Positions 34,601 through 42,181 of a DNA stretch of 64,000 bases are shown in pieces. Source of the DNA: Scatosoma sp045660265 (GTDB lineage: Bacteria > Bacillota > Clostridia > Christensenellales > Borkfalkiaceae); contig JAZRDM010000027.1 in the NCBI GenBank assembly GCA_045660265.1, positions 1-64,000 of the forward strand, given 5' to 3'. The number at the start of each line of letters is the position of its first letter. Position 1 is the stretch's first letter. The notes under the pieces were generated by a model, which did not search any database, was not told the DNA's origin, and was given only the letters and a program-made list of their open reading frames with translations. Made by a program: the position numbers and the translations under genes.

Positions 34601-36891
34601 CAGACGAAGAAAATGCAGCATTGGTAGAAGCAAAGAATGCAGCAATTGCAGAACTTACAGCATATAAAGCAAATGGCTTGTATTTAGACGAACAAGCAGC
34701 AGAACGTCTTGCAGTAATCGAAAATGCAACGACGGAAATCAGAGGCGTAATTGACACGGATAGCATTGCAGCAATTGTAGCAGACGCGAAGGCAGCGATT
34801 GACCAAATCGTTGAAAAGACGGCTATTATCAGCGCAGCAAAAGCAGAAGTAGCAGGCTACAAGGCAGGGGTTGAATACGCAGCAGAACAAGCAGCACAAA
34901 AGGACGCAATCATTGCGGAAGCACAAGAAATTATTGACAACGCAACGTCGCAAGCGGCTATCAATGCAGCAGTAGCAAATGCGAAAGCAGCAATCGATAA
35001 GTTGGTTACGGCAGCGGAAATTTACGTAACGAAAGACGTAGCAATGCTCGCTAGAATCGGCGGCTGGTACGGCAACGGTAACTTCACGTTGAAGATTACG
35101 CTTGGCGAAGCAGACTGGACGAACGACGACGCAGGCGCGAAAGAATATGATGGCGACCTTGCAACGCTTTTGAATAAGCTTGGTTTGTTCGATCATATCA
35201 TGGTAGGCGGTAAGACGTTAGCAGAATGGGGCTGCGTAGCTTGCTATGACAACGGTTACGAATTAAATGCAGGCGAACCTGATAATATCATCATGCTTCA
35301 TTTGTCGATGGGCCAAGAAAATATGGATGTAGCAACGGCTGAAGGCGTTGGTGCAGACGTGCCTGTAACCATGTTGGAAGGCGCGCTTGTTCCCAGCTAT
35401 GCTTATTTGAAGGGCACGGGTAACACGGTATATCATGCAGGTGCTGATTACGTAAGCAGCAAGTCGACTTATGCATACGGTATTCAATCTGTAGGGAAGA
35501 CGACGGTAGACGGCGTGAAGTACGTACAAAGCTATAACGAAGAAGATGGCGTTGGTTACTTTGGTGTTTCCCTTGTCGGCGATGACTATTTGGGCGACGG
35601 CACGCAATTAGAAGTGAACCAAGACTACTATTTCGATAGCTTCGTAGGTACGGTTTTGGTAAACGGCGAGCTTGATTTAGTAAAATATTATGGTTTGTTC
35701 AATTTGGGCGAAGCAGGGGTAGGCTACTATGCATTCCAAATCCTTGTTCCCGAAGAAGAAATTGAAACGATTACCATTCCCGCAGGTACGTTATTCCCCA
35801 CGAGAGCAATGACGCCGTTGTTTGAATTAAACGGTAACCCTGTTTACATCATGTATGAAGTAGAAGCAGACATTACGTTCTATAACACGGAAGACGGCTT
35901 TATGACGTATGGTGAATGTGCAGCGGCTGAATTAGGTTCTTATAAAGCAGGTGCGTTCCGTGCTGAAGAAGAAGCACAAAGAACGGAAATCGTTGCACAA
36001 GCGATTATCGAATTGCAAGCGGCGCAAGGCAACGCAGCAGTGGATGCTGTAATCGACGCGGCTAAGGCAGCGATTGATGCATTGAAGACGGCAGCGCAAT
36101 ACGCAGATGAAGAATTGGCTGACGTAAAAGCAGCGGCGGTTGTTACGATTGAAGCTTATAAGGCTGACGTAGTGTACTTAGCTGAACAAGTAGCAGATAG
36201 AGCGTCTGCAGTTGATGCTGGTAAGGCGGCAATTGCAAATGCAGCTAGCGAAGAAGCAATTGAAGAAGCAATTGCTAATGCAAAGGCAGCTATCGACGCA
36301 TTGTCCGATAAGGCTACCATCATCAGTGCAGCAAAAGCTGAAGTAGAAGCTTATAAGGCAGACGTTGTATACGCGGACGAACAAGCAGCGGCTAGATTGG
36401 CTGTAATTGAAACGGCTAAGGCAGCTATTGACAGCGCAACGTCACAAGCGGTTATCAATGAAACGATTGCAGGTGCAAAGGCAGCAATTGATGAAATCAA
36501 GACGAAAGATCAACTTGCAGCAGAATCTTTGGCAGCAAAGAAAGCAGCAGCTAATACAGCAGTAGACATTTTGAAGGGCGGCGTAGATTACGACCTTTAC
36601 AGTGAAGATGCAGTAGAAACGATCAACGGCTTGTATTCGACGGTGAAAGCGGCTATCGCAAGCGCTGAAACGGAAGCTGACGTAGACGCAGCGGTTGCAG
36701 ACTTTGAAGCAGCTCTTGCAAACGTTCCTCAAAAGGATGCAGGTGCAGACAGCAGTTCTGATGCAACGCAATCCGGTTCGGATAGCAGCGCGCCTATGGT
36801 ATTTGGTTGTGGCTCTGTAAGCGGATTGGCAAGCGGTATGCTTATGCTTGGCGTAGCAGTTGTGGCACTTTTCAAGAAAAAAGAAAACTAA
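31642..36891 (+). CDS. Giant surface protein with FIVAR repeats and a C-terminal GCGS/TM/Lys anchor
   Basis: The 1749-residue product (start at 31642, where a signal peptide begins MKKIFKRLLTGLCALVGIV; an in-frame ATG at 31609 overlaps the previous gene) has: three modules to about residue 480 shared with the 14503 protein; Ala-rich helical FIVAR repeats at about 483-623; a second module set at 626-919; more FIVAR repeats at 921-1122; a third module set at 1126-1419, nearly identical to the second; FIVAR repeats to about 1699; a Ser/Asp linker; and a C-terminus with FGCGS, a hydrophobic helix and KKKEN. FIVAR repeats are known from adhesins that bind matrix or glycan. It closes the transporter operon. 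Confidence 0.8.
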   Translation: MKKIFKRLLTGLCALVGIVTAGVAVCTFPTSIDNTTAQAATTYTTKDVGMMAYIENVYAPNGNFYLYITMSELDTTTQAESVAVDTSNGDMPTILRNFDFYNKVKINGYTLAELGCTGVWENAFDVNSGGGAPLYKLRFHMHADPTTWTNAIDDGKVVFGVGSNVTISEGALVPGYNYLTGDHTATVYRAGCDFVSSAADVAYGVMSVGKTEVESVEYVQGHDGNCGYFGFSLKGDDYLADGTQLEVNQNYSYDNKYYTTILVNGESGKTGSYGLFNLGEKGKGYFSFAMYATAEEMQTITIPAGTKFPARAMTDLPSINSNNKVTIMYETQTDVTFYKQSDGTWAKPYVEKETSVSSAYVDSADDGSSFTVLFLSNHDYATELDNYGGTAVKVKEFLARSNFYTHVLIDDVALGDTGEAYVNVWGNKGSIAFRTSQGVNATKITVLAGCEIPSYAELLSGERIKYVTTENITFVKNANGEWVEASGLEEELNALREAALAQLNAYVVLDNYFDEQKAELNNYLAAAQNELAADASEVEIAATVEAVKANLDSVLTKAQVVANAKAEIENYKAAEGYFQAEEAEKRAQYVAQAKTEIDNATSQAAVNAAVANAKAAIDKLVTAAEIYVTKDVAMLARIGGWYGNGNFTLKITLGEADWTNDDAGTKAYDGDLATLLNKLGLFDHIMVGGKTLAEWGCVACYDNGYELNAGEPDNIILLHLAMGKENMDVAAAAGVGADAAVTMLEGALVPSYAYLKGTGNTVYHAGADYVSTLSTVPYGIESVGKTTVESVKYVQSYNEKDGVGYFGVSLVGDDYLGDGTQLEVNPNYNFNSFVNSILVNGEAGKVKYYGLFNLGEKGQGYYAFQILVAEEDIEYITIPAGTLFPTRAMTTLRELNGNPVYIMYEVEETVILYKSANGYVSYIEAALSEVENYKVGLFRAEEEAQRVAIVAQAVETINSALDNATIDTAVANAKAAIDALKTAAQYADEENAALVEAKNAAIAELTAYKANGLYLDEQAAERLAVIENATTEIRGVIDTDSIAAIVADAKAAIDQIVEKTAIISAAKAEVAGYKAGVEYAAEQAAQKDAIIAEAQEIIDNATSQAAINAAVANAKAAIDKLVTAAEIYVTKDVAMLARIGGWYGNGNFTLKITLGEADWTNDDAGAKEYDGDLATLLNKLGLFDHIMVGGKTLAEWGCVACYDNGYELNAGEPDNIIMLHLSMGQENMDVATAEGVGADVPVTMLEGALVPSYAYLKGTGNTVYHAGADYVSSKSTYAYGIQSVGKTTVDGVKYVQSYNEEDGVGYFGVSLVGDDYLGDGTQLEVNQDYYFDSFVGTVLVNGELDLVKYYGLFNLGEAGVGYYAFQILVPEEEIETITIPAGTLFPTRAMTPLFELNGNPVYIMYEVEADITFYNTEDGFMTYGECAAAELGSYKAGAFRAEEEAQRTEIVAQAIIELQAAQGNAAVDAVIDAAKAAIDALKTAAQYADEELADVKAAAVVTIEAYKADVVYLAEQVADRASAVDAGKAAIANAASEEAIEEAIANAKAAIDALSDKATIISAAKAEVEAYKADVVYADEQAAARLAVIETAKAAIDSATSQAVINETIAGAKAAIDEIKTKDQLAAESLAAKKAAANTAVDILKGGVDYDLYSEDAVETINGLYSTVKAAIASAETEADVDAAVADFEAALANVPQKDAGADSSSDATQSGSDSSAPMVFGCGSVSGLASGMLMLGVAVVALFKKKEN
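31747..32251 (+). repeat. Near-identical block shared with 14611-15115
   Basis: Second copy of the 505-bp block; see the entry at 14611. Confidence 0.85.
33450..34362 (+). repeat. Internal repeat unit A of the 1749-residue protein
   Basis: It matches 34953-35865 at a constant offset of 1503 bp (501 codons) with no net insertion or deletion. Identity is near complete over the first 300 bp and lower in the second half. Confidence 0.85.
34953..35865 (+). repeat. Internal repeat unit B of the 1749-residue protein
   Basis: Second copy of unit A, including the end of one FIVAR repeat and the following module. Confidence 0.85.
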
Positions 36892-36910
36892 GTAGTAGAA
36901 AGGCGACACG

Positions 36911-36936
36911 CGGGGAAACCGAGTATTCGGTTCCCC
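36911..36936 (+). other. Intercistronic hairpin before the oxidoreductase gene
   Basis: CGGGGAA.CCGA pairs with TCGG.TTCCCCG with one bulge. No T run follows, so it is not a typical terminator. Confidence 0.5.
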
Positions 36937-36967
36937 GGCGCTTGCCGGAAAAAGAGAGTAAGCTAAT

Positions 36968-38251
36968 ATGAAAAAAATTAAAATAGCAGTTGTTGGATAT
37001 GGCAACCGCGGACAAGTTTATGCAGATTATTCTTTGGATGAACCGGAACAAGTAGAGGTTGCGGCGGTAATCGACCCTAATCCCTATAAGTTAGATGTTG
37101 CAAAAAGCAGATACGGGTTGTCTGAAAAACAAGTATTTTTGAATTATCAAGATTTCTTGGCTTCTGGAATTGAGACGGATATTGTCATTAACGCGACAAT
37201 GGACCAAGTTCATTATCAAACGGCAATGGAAATTTTAGAGTCGAAGAAAGATATGATTATTGAAAAGCCTATTGTAGCAAATCGTGATGAATTGATGGAT
37301 ATTCAACGCCTTGCAAAACAAAACGGTTGTACGGTATTTGTTTGCCACGTATTGCGTTATAGCCCGTTCTATAAATCGATTAAGGAAATTCTCAGCTCTG
37401 GGCAATTAGGTAAAATCATTTCGATGGAAATGAACGAGCACGTATGGGTTCCTCACTATCTTACCAGCTATGTTAGAGGGAAATGGGGGAAGGAATCGGA
37501 ATGCGGCAGCCCGATTTTGCTTGCAAAATGCTGTCATGATATGGATTTAGTTGCTTGGTTGAACGGTTCGAAAGCGGCGTCTGTTTCTTGTTTTGGGCAC
37601 CGTAGTTATTTTGTTGCGGAAAATAAACCTAATGATGCAACGGAATATTGTTTTGATTGTCCTCATAAGCAAACTTGCCGTTATAACGCGCTTGATTTGT
37701 ATTATCACAATGATACTATGCCTTTCTTGGTATGGGATGAGTTGGATAAACCCTATGATGAAATTACGTTAGAAGAAAAGGAAGCATTTTTACGTAAACA
37801 CCTGTACGGTAAATGCGTATACGATTGCGGCGGCGACGTAATGGATAGACAAAACGTTATTGTCGATTTTGTGGATGGTAGCGTAGCAACGTTCACGCTT
37901 TCCTGTGCAACTGTACGCCCTGCAAGATACGTACATATTATTGGTACAAACGGCGAACTTGAAGGAAAATTAGAAGAAGATAAATTCATTTATCGCACGT
38001 ATAAAAAAGAAAGTGTGTCTTACGAAGAAAAGTTGGTTGACGTTTCTCAAAAGGTGGTTAATAACGCCTTGTATGGCGGGCACAGCGGCGGCGATTACGG
38101 TATTATGAGCGATATCGTGCGCTATTTAAACGGCGATAAGGTTTCCGAATCGATTACATTGTTGGATGACTCGGTTGAAAGCCATTTGCTCGTATTTGCG
38201 GCGGAAGAAAGCCGTAAAGATAGAAAGGTTGTCGACCTTTTTAGAAAGTAA
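36968..38251 (+). CDS. Gfo/Idh/MocA family oxidoreductase with a Cys cluster
   Basis: The 427-residue product has an N-terminal Rossmann fold (KIAVVGYGNRGQVYADYS, residues 4-21) and the family motif EKPIVANRDE, where the Lys is the usual catalytic residue. Such enzymes oxidise or epimerise sugars or act as NAD-dependent glycosidases (GH109). An unusual insert near 228-237 has three Cys (CFDCPHKQTC) followed by a Tyr/Asn-rich segment, with a fourth Cys farther on (GKCVYDC), suggesting zinc or an iron-sulfur cluster. It is followed by a terminator and then the alpha-mannosidase gene; sugar oxidation linked to that enzyme is plausible. Confidence 0.88.
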   Translation: MKKIKIAVVGYGNRGQVYADYSLDEPEQVEVAAVIDPNPYKLDVAKSRYGLSEKQVFLNYQDFLASGIETDIVINATMDQVHYQTAMEILESKKDMIIEKPIVANRDELMDIQRLAKQNGCTVFVCHVLRYSPFYKSIKEILSSGQLGKIISMEMNEHVWVPHYLTSYVRGKWGKESECGSPILLAKCCHDMDLVAWLNGSKAASVSCFGHRSYFVAENKPNDATEYCFDCPHKQTCRYNALDLYYHNDTMPFLVWDELDKPYDEITLEEKEAFLRKHLYGKCVYDCGGDVMDRQNVIVDFVDGSVATFTLSCATVRPARYVHIIGTNGELEGKLEEDKFIYRTYKKESVSYEEKLVDVSQKVVNNALYGGHSGGDYGIMSDIVRYLNGDKVSESITLLDDSVESHLLVFAAEESRKDRKVVDLFRK

Positions 38252-38252
38252 T

Positions 38253-38297
38253 AAAAAAGCTCCGATTATTCATTTTTTAGAATAGTCGGGGTTTTTT
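38253..38297 (+). terminator. Intrinsic terminator after the oxidoreductase gene
   Basis: An 11-bp stem (CTCCGATTATT / AATAGTCGGGG, with G-T pairs) is followed by TTTTTT. Confidence 0.82.
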
Positions 38298-38322
38298 AAA
38301 CACGAATACTATATTATCGAAG

Positions 38323-38352
38323 TTGTGTAAAATGCGCGCATTTTGCATAGAT
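38323..38352 (+). promoter_or_regulatory. Perfect 16-bp palindrome within a weak promoter of the GH38 gene
   Basis: AAAATGCGCGCATTTT at 38329-38344 extends to a 22-bp symmetry with one mismatched pair (TGTAAAATGC...GCATTTTGCA). It fills the space between TTGTGT (38323-38328) and a poor -10 (CATAGAT at 38346-38352), so a bound protein would block or bend the promoter. Confidence 0.45.
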
Positions 38353-38374
38353 AACAAAATAGAGAAGGTACAAT

Positions 38375-40762
38375 ATGAAACAATTACATTTAATTTGTAA
38401 CGCACATTTAGACCCTGTATGGCAATGGGATTGGAATGAAGGGGCAACGGCGGCGCTCGCTACCTTTTATTCTGCAGCGGAACTTGCAGACGAATACGAT
38501 TATATTTTCTGCCATAACGAAGCGTTGTTGTATGAATTTATCGAAGAATTCGATCCTGCTTTATTTGCACGCATTCAAAAGTTGGTAAAGCAAGGGAAAT
38601 GGCATATTATGGGCGGTTGGTATGTACAGCCCGATTGTAACGTACCCAGCGGCGAAGGCTTTGTCCGTCAAATCGAAACGGGCTTAAAGTACTTTAAAGA
38701 AAAATTCGATTATCGCCCCACGGTTGCCTTAAATTTCGACTCTTTTGGCCACACGCAAGGGTTGGTTCAAATTTTAAAGAAATGCGGCTTTAACGGCTAT
38801 TTATTCTGCCGTCCTATGAAAGAATTTATGCCCTTGCCTGCTATGCATTTTAACTGGATAGGGCTTGACGGCAGCTCGATAAAAGGCGTGCGTTGCGAAG
38901 ATGAAACCATTTATTGCTCGGCGCTTGGAAAAGCAGTTTCTGATATCAAGCGTAAAATGCAGCCTTGGACTGATGAAGAGGTAGGCGTTGCGCTTTGGGG
39001 GGTAGGTAACCACGGCGGCGGCGCGTCCAGAAAGGATTTGGCGGATATTAAAGAATTCCAAGCTGAAATGGCAAAAGAAGGCGTGGAAATTTTACACAGC
39101 ACGCCCGAAGCGTTTATTGATGCGATTCAGCCGACGGAAAACTATGACAAGGCGTTACAACCCGTTTTAATCAAGTGTTATGCGTCGGACAGCCGTATTA
39201 AGCAAAAATATGCAGAGCTTGAAAACAAGCTTTTAATCACCGAAAAAATTTGCGTAATTGCAAAACAAGAGTTGGGGCTTAGCTATCCTTTGCAATTGTT
39301 GGACGAAGCGCAAAAGTGTATGGCGGCAATTCAATTCCACGATATTTTATCGGGAACGAGTGTTCGTGTCGGCGAAGAAAGCAGTTTGCGCCGTGCAGAT
39401 TATGCTTTAGAATTATTGGATAAAGCGTTTACAAAGTCCTTTATGGCGTTGATGAACGAATACGAAAAGGTGGAACCCAACACCTATCCTTTGTTTGCGT
39501 TTAATCCTCACCCTTACGTTTACGACGGGGTAGTAGAAGGCGAAATCTTTATGTTAGACGCAATTTGTTCGGATACGGAAGGATATAATTTTATCGTAAC
39601 GCAAAACGGCGAACCGGTAGAATTCCAAATCGTAAAAGAAGATTCTAACATCAATTTCGATAGACGTAAACGTCTTGCAATTCAAGCAAAGCTGGCACCC
39701 ATGTCTGTAACAAAGTTTGATATTGCTTATAAAGTAGATAAAAAAATCGTGTTGGATAGAACTCCTCAATTTGCTTTTGATGGCGAGAATGTGAAGGCGG
39801 AATTTGATACGGAAAACGGTGCGTTAAAGAGCTATTGCGTAAACGGAAAAGAATATCTTAAAGGAAACGCATTTACGCCCGTTATGTTTGATGATAACGA
39901 AGACCCTTGGGGTTGGTATATGCAAACGGTAGGATCGAATTACCAAGAAATGAAGGCAAAAATTGTCGGCAGAGTTGTAGAACGCGGCTCGCTTTACACC
40001 AAGCTTGAAAACGTGTATGAATTAGGAAAATCGGAAGTTTGCGTTTGGTATAAAATTTATAAAAATCATTCGTATATCGACGTGGACGTACGCGTAACTT
40101 GGAATGACGACGTAAAGGGCTTAAAGTTGGCAATTCCTTTCGCAAAAGAAGGACAGTTTATCGGTCAAACGTCGTTTGGCACGCAGACGTATGAAAAGGA
40201 CTTCGAACAATGTGCGCAAAAATTCTGTGGTATCGACGATGGTGAAAACGTGTTGTCCGTATATGCAAACTATTTAGGCGGTTGTTCGATTGAAAAGGAC
40301 GTGCTGTACGTAACGTTGTTTAATGGCTCTGTTTACTGCGCGCATCCTATCGGGAATTTGCCTATCGTCGACGATAAGCGTTGCAACGATTGTTTGGAAA
40401 AAGGCAGACATTCGTTTAAGCTTCGTTTGAACGTAGAAAACCGTAATTGCTTAGAAAAACAAGCGGTAGAATTTACACAAACGCCTTATCTGTTAAACGG
40501 TTATCCTCATGGTGAAGGTAAAAAAGAAAGAAACAGCGTGCTTTCGTTGTCCAATGAAAATATCGTTGTTACCTCTTTGCGTATGATTAAAGAAAACATT
40601 TATGCGATCCGTCTTATCAATAATACGGATTCCCCCGCCGTGTGTGATTGTCAAGCGTTTGGTAAAAATATTTCGTTAACCTTTGGCGTATACGAAGTAA
40701 AAACGTTGTATTTCGACGGTGATAATTTAATTGAAAAAGCAGATATGATTTGTCTCGATTGA
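38375..40762 (+). CDS. Alpha-mannosidase, glycoside hydrolase family 38
   Basis: The 795-residue protein hydrolyses terminal alpha-mannosides by a zinc-assisted retaining mechanism. The zinc ligands are in NAHLDPVWQWDW (His11, Asp13) and the nucleophile Asp122 is in ALNFDSFGHTQ, which also holds His126. GVGNHGGGAS follows at about 209-218, then the mid helical domain (FHDILSGTSV) and the C-terminal beta-sandwich. There is no signal peptide, so it acts in the cytoplasm on imported oligosaccharides. Length is that of short bacterial GH38 enzymes. A post-stop motif (40777) and a terminator follow. Confidence 0.94.
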   Translation: MKQLHLICNAHLDPVWQWDWNEGATAALATFYSAAELADEYDYIFCHNEALLYEFIEEFDPALFARIQKLVKQGKWHIMGGWYVQPDCNVPSGEGFVRQIETGLKYFKEKFDYRPTVALNFDSFGHTQGLVQILKKCGFNGYLFCRPMKEFMPLPAMHFNWIGLDGSSIKGVRCEDETIYCSALGKAVSDIKRKMQPWTDEEVGVALWGVGNHGGGASRKDLADIKEFQAEMAKEGVEILHSTPEAFIDAIQPTENYDKALQPVLIKCYASDSRIKQKYAELENKLLITEKICVIAKQELGLSYPLQLLDEAQKCMAAIQFHDILSGTSVRVGEESSLRRADYALELLDKAFTKSFMALMNEYEKVEPNTYPLFAFNPHPYVYDGVVEGEIFMLDAICSDTEGYNFIVTQNGEPVEFQIVKEDSNINFDRRKRLAIQAKLAPMSVTKFDIAYKVDKKIVLDRTPQFAFDGENVKAEFDTENGALKSYCVNGKEYLKGNAFTPVMFDDNEDPWGWYMQTVGSNYQEMKAKIVGRVVERGSLYTKLENVYELGKSEVCVWYKIYKNHSYIDVDVRVTWNDDVKGLKLAIPFAKEGQFIGQTSFGTQTYEKDFEQCAQKFCGIDDGENVLSVYANYLGGCSIEKDVLYVTLFNGSVYCAHPIGNLPIVDDKRCNDCLEKGRHSFKLRLNVENRNCLEKQAVEFTQTPYLLNGYPHGEGKKERNSVLSLSNENIVVTSLRMIKENIYAIRLINNTDSPAVCDCQAFGKNISLTFGVYEVKTLYFDGDNLIEKADMICLD

Positions 40763-40776
40763 TAAAAGCATAGGGA

Positions 40777-40793
40777 GCAGGGTTGCGTTGAAC
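40777..40793 (+). repeat. Dispersed post-stop motif GCAGGGTTGCGTTGAAC
   Basis: It lies 14 nt after the GH38 stop and continues as CGCAA, so TTGCG-TTGAA-CGCAA can form a small hairpin. Confidence 0.65.
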
Positions 40794-40834
40794 GCAAAAA
40801 ATGAAATAAAAAAGAAACGATTTAGCGTTAGGTG

Positions 40835-40866
40835 AAAACGCCGCTCGAAAAACGGGCGGCGTTTTC
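40835..40866 (+). terminator. Intrinsic terminator after the GH38 gene
   Basis: AAAACGCCGC pairs with GCGGCGTTTT; the T run is part of the stem and CTAAATTTC follows. Confidence 0.75.
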
Positions 40867-40898
40867 TAAATTTCTTCTTATAGAAGAAATTTAGAAAA
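40862..40898. repeat. Perfect 17-bp inverted repeat with a 3-nt loop
   Basis: TTTTCTAAATTTCTTCT is the exact reverse complement of the sequence 3 nt later. It lies directly before the -35 of the alkaline phosphatase promoter and overlaps the end of the GH38 terminator. Confidence 0.85.
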
Positions 40899-40904
40899 AG
40901 GGGG

Positions 40905-40933
40905 TTGCCTTTTTTTAAAAATTATGTTACAAT
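40905..40933 (+). promoter_or_regulatory. Predicted promoter of the alkaline phosphatase gene
   Basis: TTGCCT, 17-bp spacer, TACAAT, 34 nt before the ATG. Confidence 0.7.
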
Positions 40934-40967
40934 ACAATAGTAAAATAAAAAAACGGGATGGTATATT

Positions 40968-42137
40968 ATGAGAAAAACGTTGAAAAGATGTCTTACTTTC
41001 GCAATGGCTGGAGTAATGACGCTTTCTATGCTTTCTTTAGCAAGCGGTTGTGAGGAAGAAAAGATTATCTTAAAAAACGTAACACAGGCAAAAAACGTTA
41101 TTTTAATGATTGGCGACGGGATGGGGCCCGAACAAATTAAAGCGGGCGAATTGTATAAAGACGAAAAATTGACGATGCAAAAATTCCCGTATATGACAAA
41201 GGTGGAAACGCGTTGCGAAGATAATCTTGTTACGGACTCCGCAGCGGCGGCAACTGCGCTTGCAACGGGTGTACGCACCTTAAAAGGCGTAGTAGGGAAA
41301 GATTCGTCTTATCAAGAATTAGAAACGATTGTGGATATCGCGCATAATATGGGCAAACGCACGGGTATTTTGGCTACGGAAGAATTATTCGGTGCAACGC
41401 CTATGGGATTTTCCGGCCATGCTGACGATAGAAATTTAAAGGAAAACTTGTTGCAATCTGCGTCGGCAAGCAGTAACGTCGATTTGTTTGTAAGTTATAT
41501 GATGGATTTAAAATATCATACTCTTTTCACGGATGCCGGTTATGAAAAAATCACCATGGTGGAACAAATTTCAGATTCTACGGCTGATAAAGTGTTCGGC
41601 AGCTATGAAATTAGAGCGACATTAGATTCTATGCATGCAGACGGCGGCGAGGCGGCCTTTGACCGTATTGTAACGGAAGCCTTAGAATATTTATCGAAAG
41701 ACGAGGATGGGTTCTTCTTAATGGCGGAAGGTTCGCATATTGACCACGGCGGGCATAACAACGATTTCCCGTATATGTTAAGAGAATTGATTGCCTTTGA
41801 CGACGCGGTAAATGCCGTATTAAAATGGGCAAAAGACCGTGATGATACCGTTGTTATTGTTACAGCCGATCACGAAACGGGCGGGTTGGAAGTATACGAC
41901 GAAACAACGCATGATAATATTTTGAAAATTTATGAAACCAACCGCAGTTGGTATGGTCAAGAAGAGTATTTCGAATGGAATACGACGGGACATACCAGCA
42001 CGGACGTATACCTTTACATTAACGGCGCGGATGTGGATTTTGCAAAATATTCTTTTGGATATAAAGATCGTGTAAAGAATACCGACGTATTCCAAATTAT
42101 GAAAGATTTAATGGAAGGAAAAAATACGGAGGCATAA
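40968..42137 (+). CDS. Alkaline phosphatase (PhoA superfamily) lipoprotein
   Basis: The 389-residue product has a lipoprotein signal peptide (lipobox LASGC, Cys28). Metal and catalytic motifs are intact: MIGDGMGPEQI (Asp50), VTDSAAAATAL with the nucleophile Ser91 after Asp90, EGSHIDHGGHNND, TADHETGGLEV and HTSTDV. It is a zinc/magnesium phosphomonoesterase acting outside the membrane. Among glycosidase genes it could strip phosphate from phosphorylated glycans (for example phosphomannosyl groups) or scavenge phosphate. The following DUF4091-type gene begins 44 nt on, across a hairpin terminator. Confidence 0.93.
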   Translation: MRKTLKRCLTFAMAGVMTLSMLSLASGCEEEKIILKNVTQAKNVILMIGDGMGPEQIKAGELYKDEKLTMQKFPYMTKVETRCEDNLVTDSAAAATALATGVRTLKGVVGKDSSYQELETIVDIAHNMGKRTGILATEELFGATPMGFSGHADDRNLKENLLQSASASSNVDLFVSYMMDLKYHTLFTDAGYEKITMVEQISDSTADKVFGSYEIRATLDSMHADGGEAAFDRIVTEALEYLSKDEDGFFLMAEGSHIDHGGHNNDFPYMLRELIAFDDAVNAVLKWAKDRDDTVVIVTADHETGGLEVYDETTHDNILKIYETNRSWYGQEEYFEWNTTGHTSTDVYLYINGADVDFAKYSFGYKDRVKNTDVFQIMKDLMEGKNTEA

Positions 42138-42142
42138 TGGAT

Positions 42143-42170
42143 ATAGGCGGGAAACCGCCTATCCGTTTTT
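42143..42170 (+). terminator. Terminator or attenuator between alkaline phosphatase and GH123-like genes
   Basis: ATAGGCGG pairs with CCGCCTAT (GAAA loop) and CCGTTTTT follows, 12 nt before the next ATG. It probably only partly stops transcription, since no promoter for the next gene is visible. Confidence 0.78.
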
Positions 42171-42181
42171 AAGAGGAAATT

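Noticed and set aside
33300..36740. Repetitive DNA that might suggest a CRISPR or satellite array
   Set aside because: The repeats are in frame inside one long gene, have codon-position substitutions and encode FIVAR helices; there are no equal spacers.
36911..36936. Terminator after the FIVAR surface protein gene
   Set aside because: A stable stem is present but no T run follows, so only a processing or stabilising hairpin can be supported.
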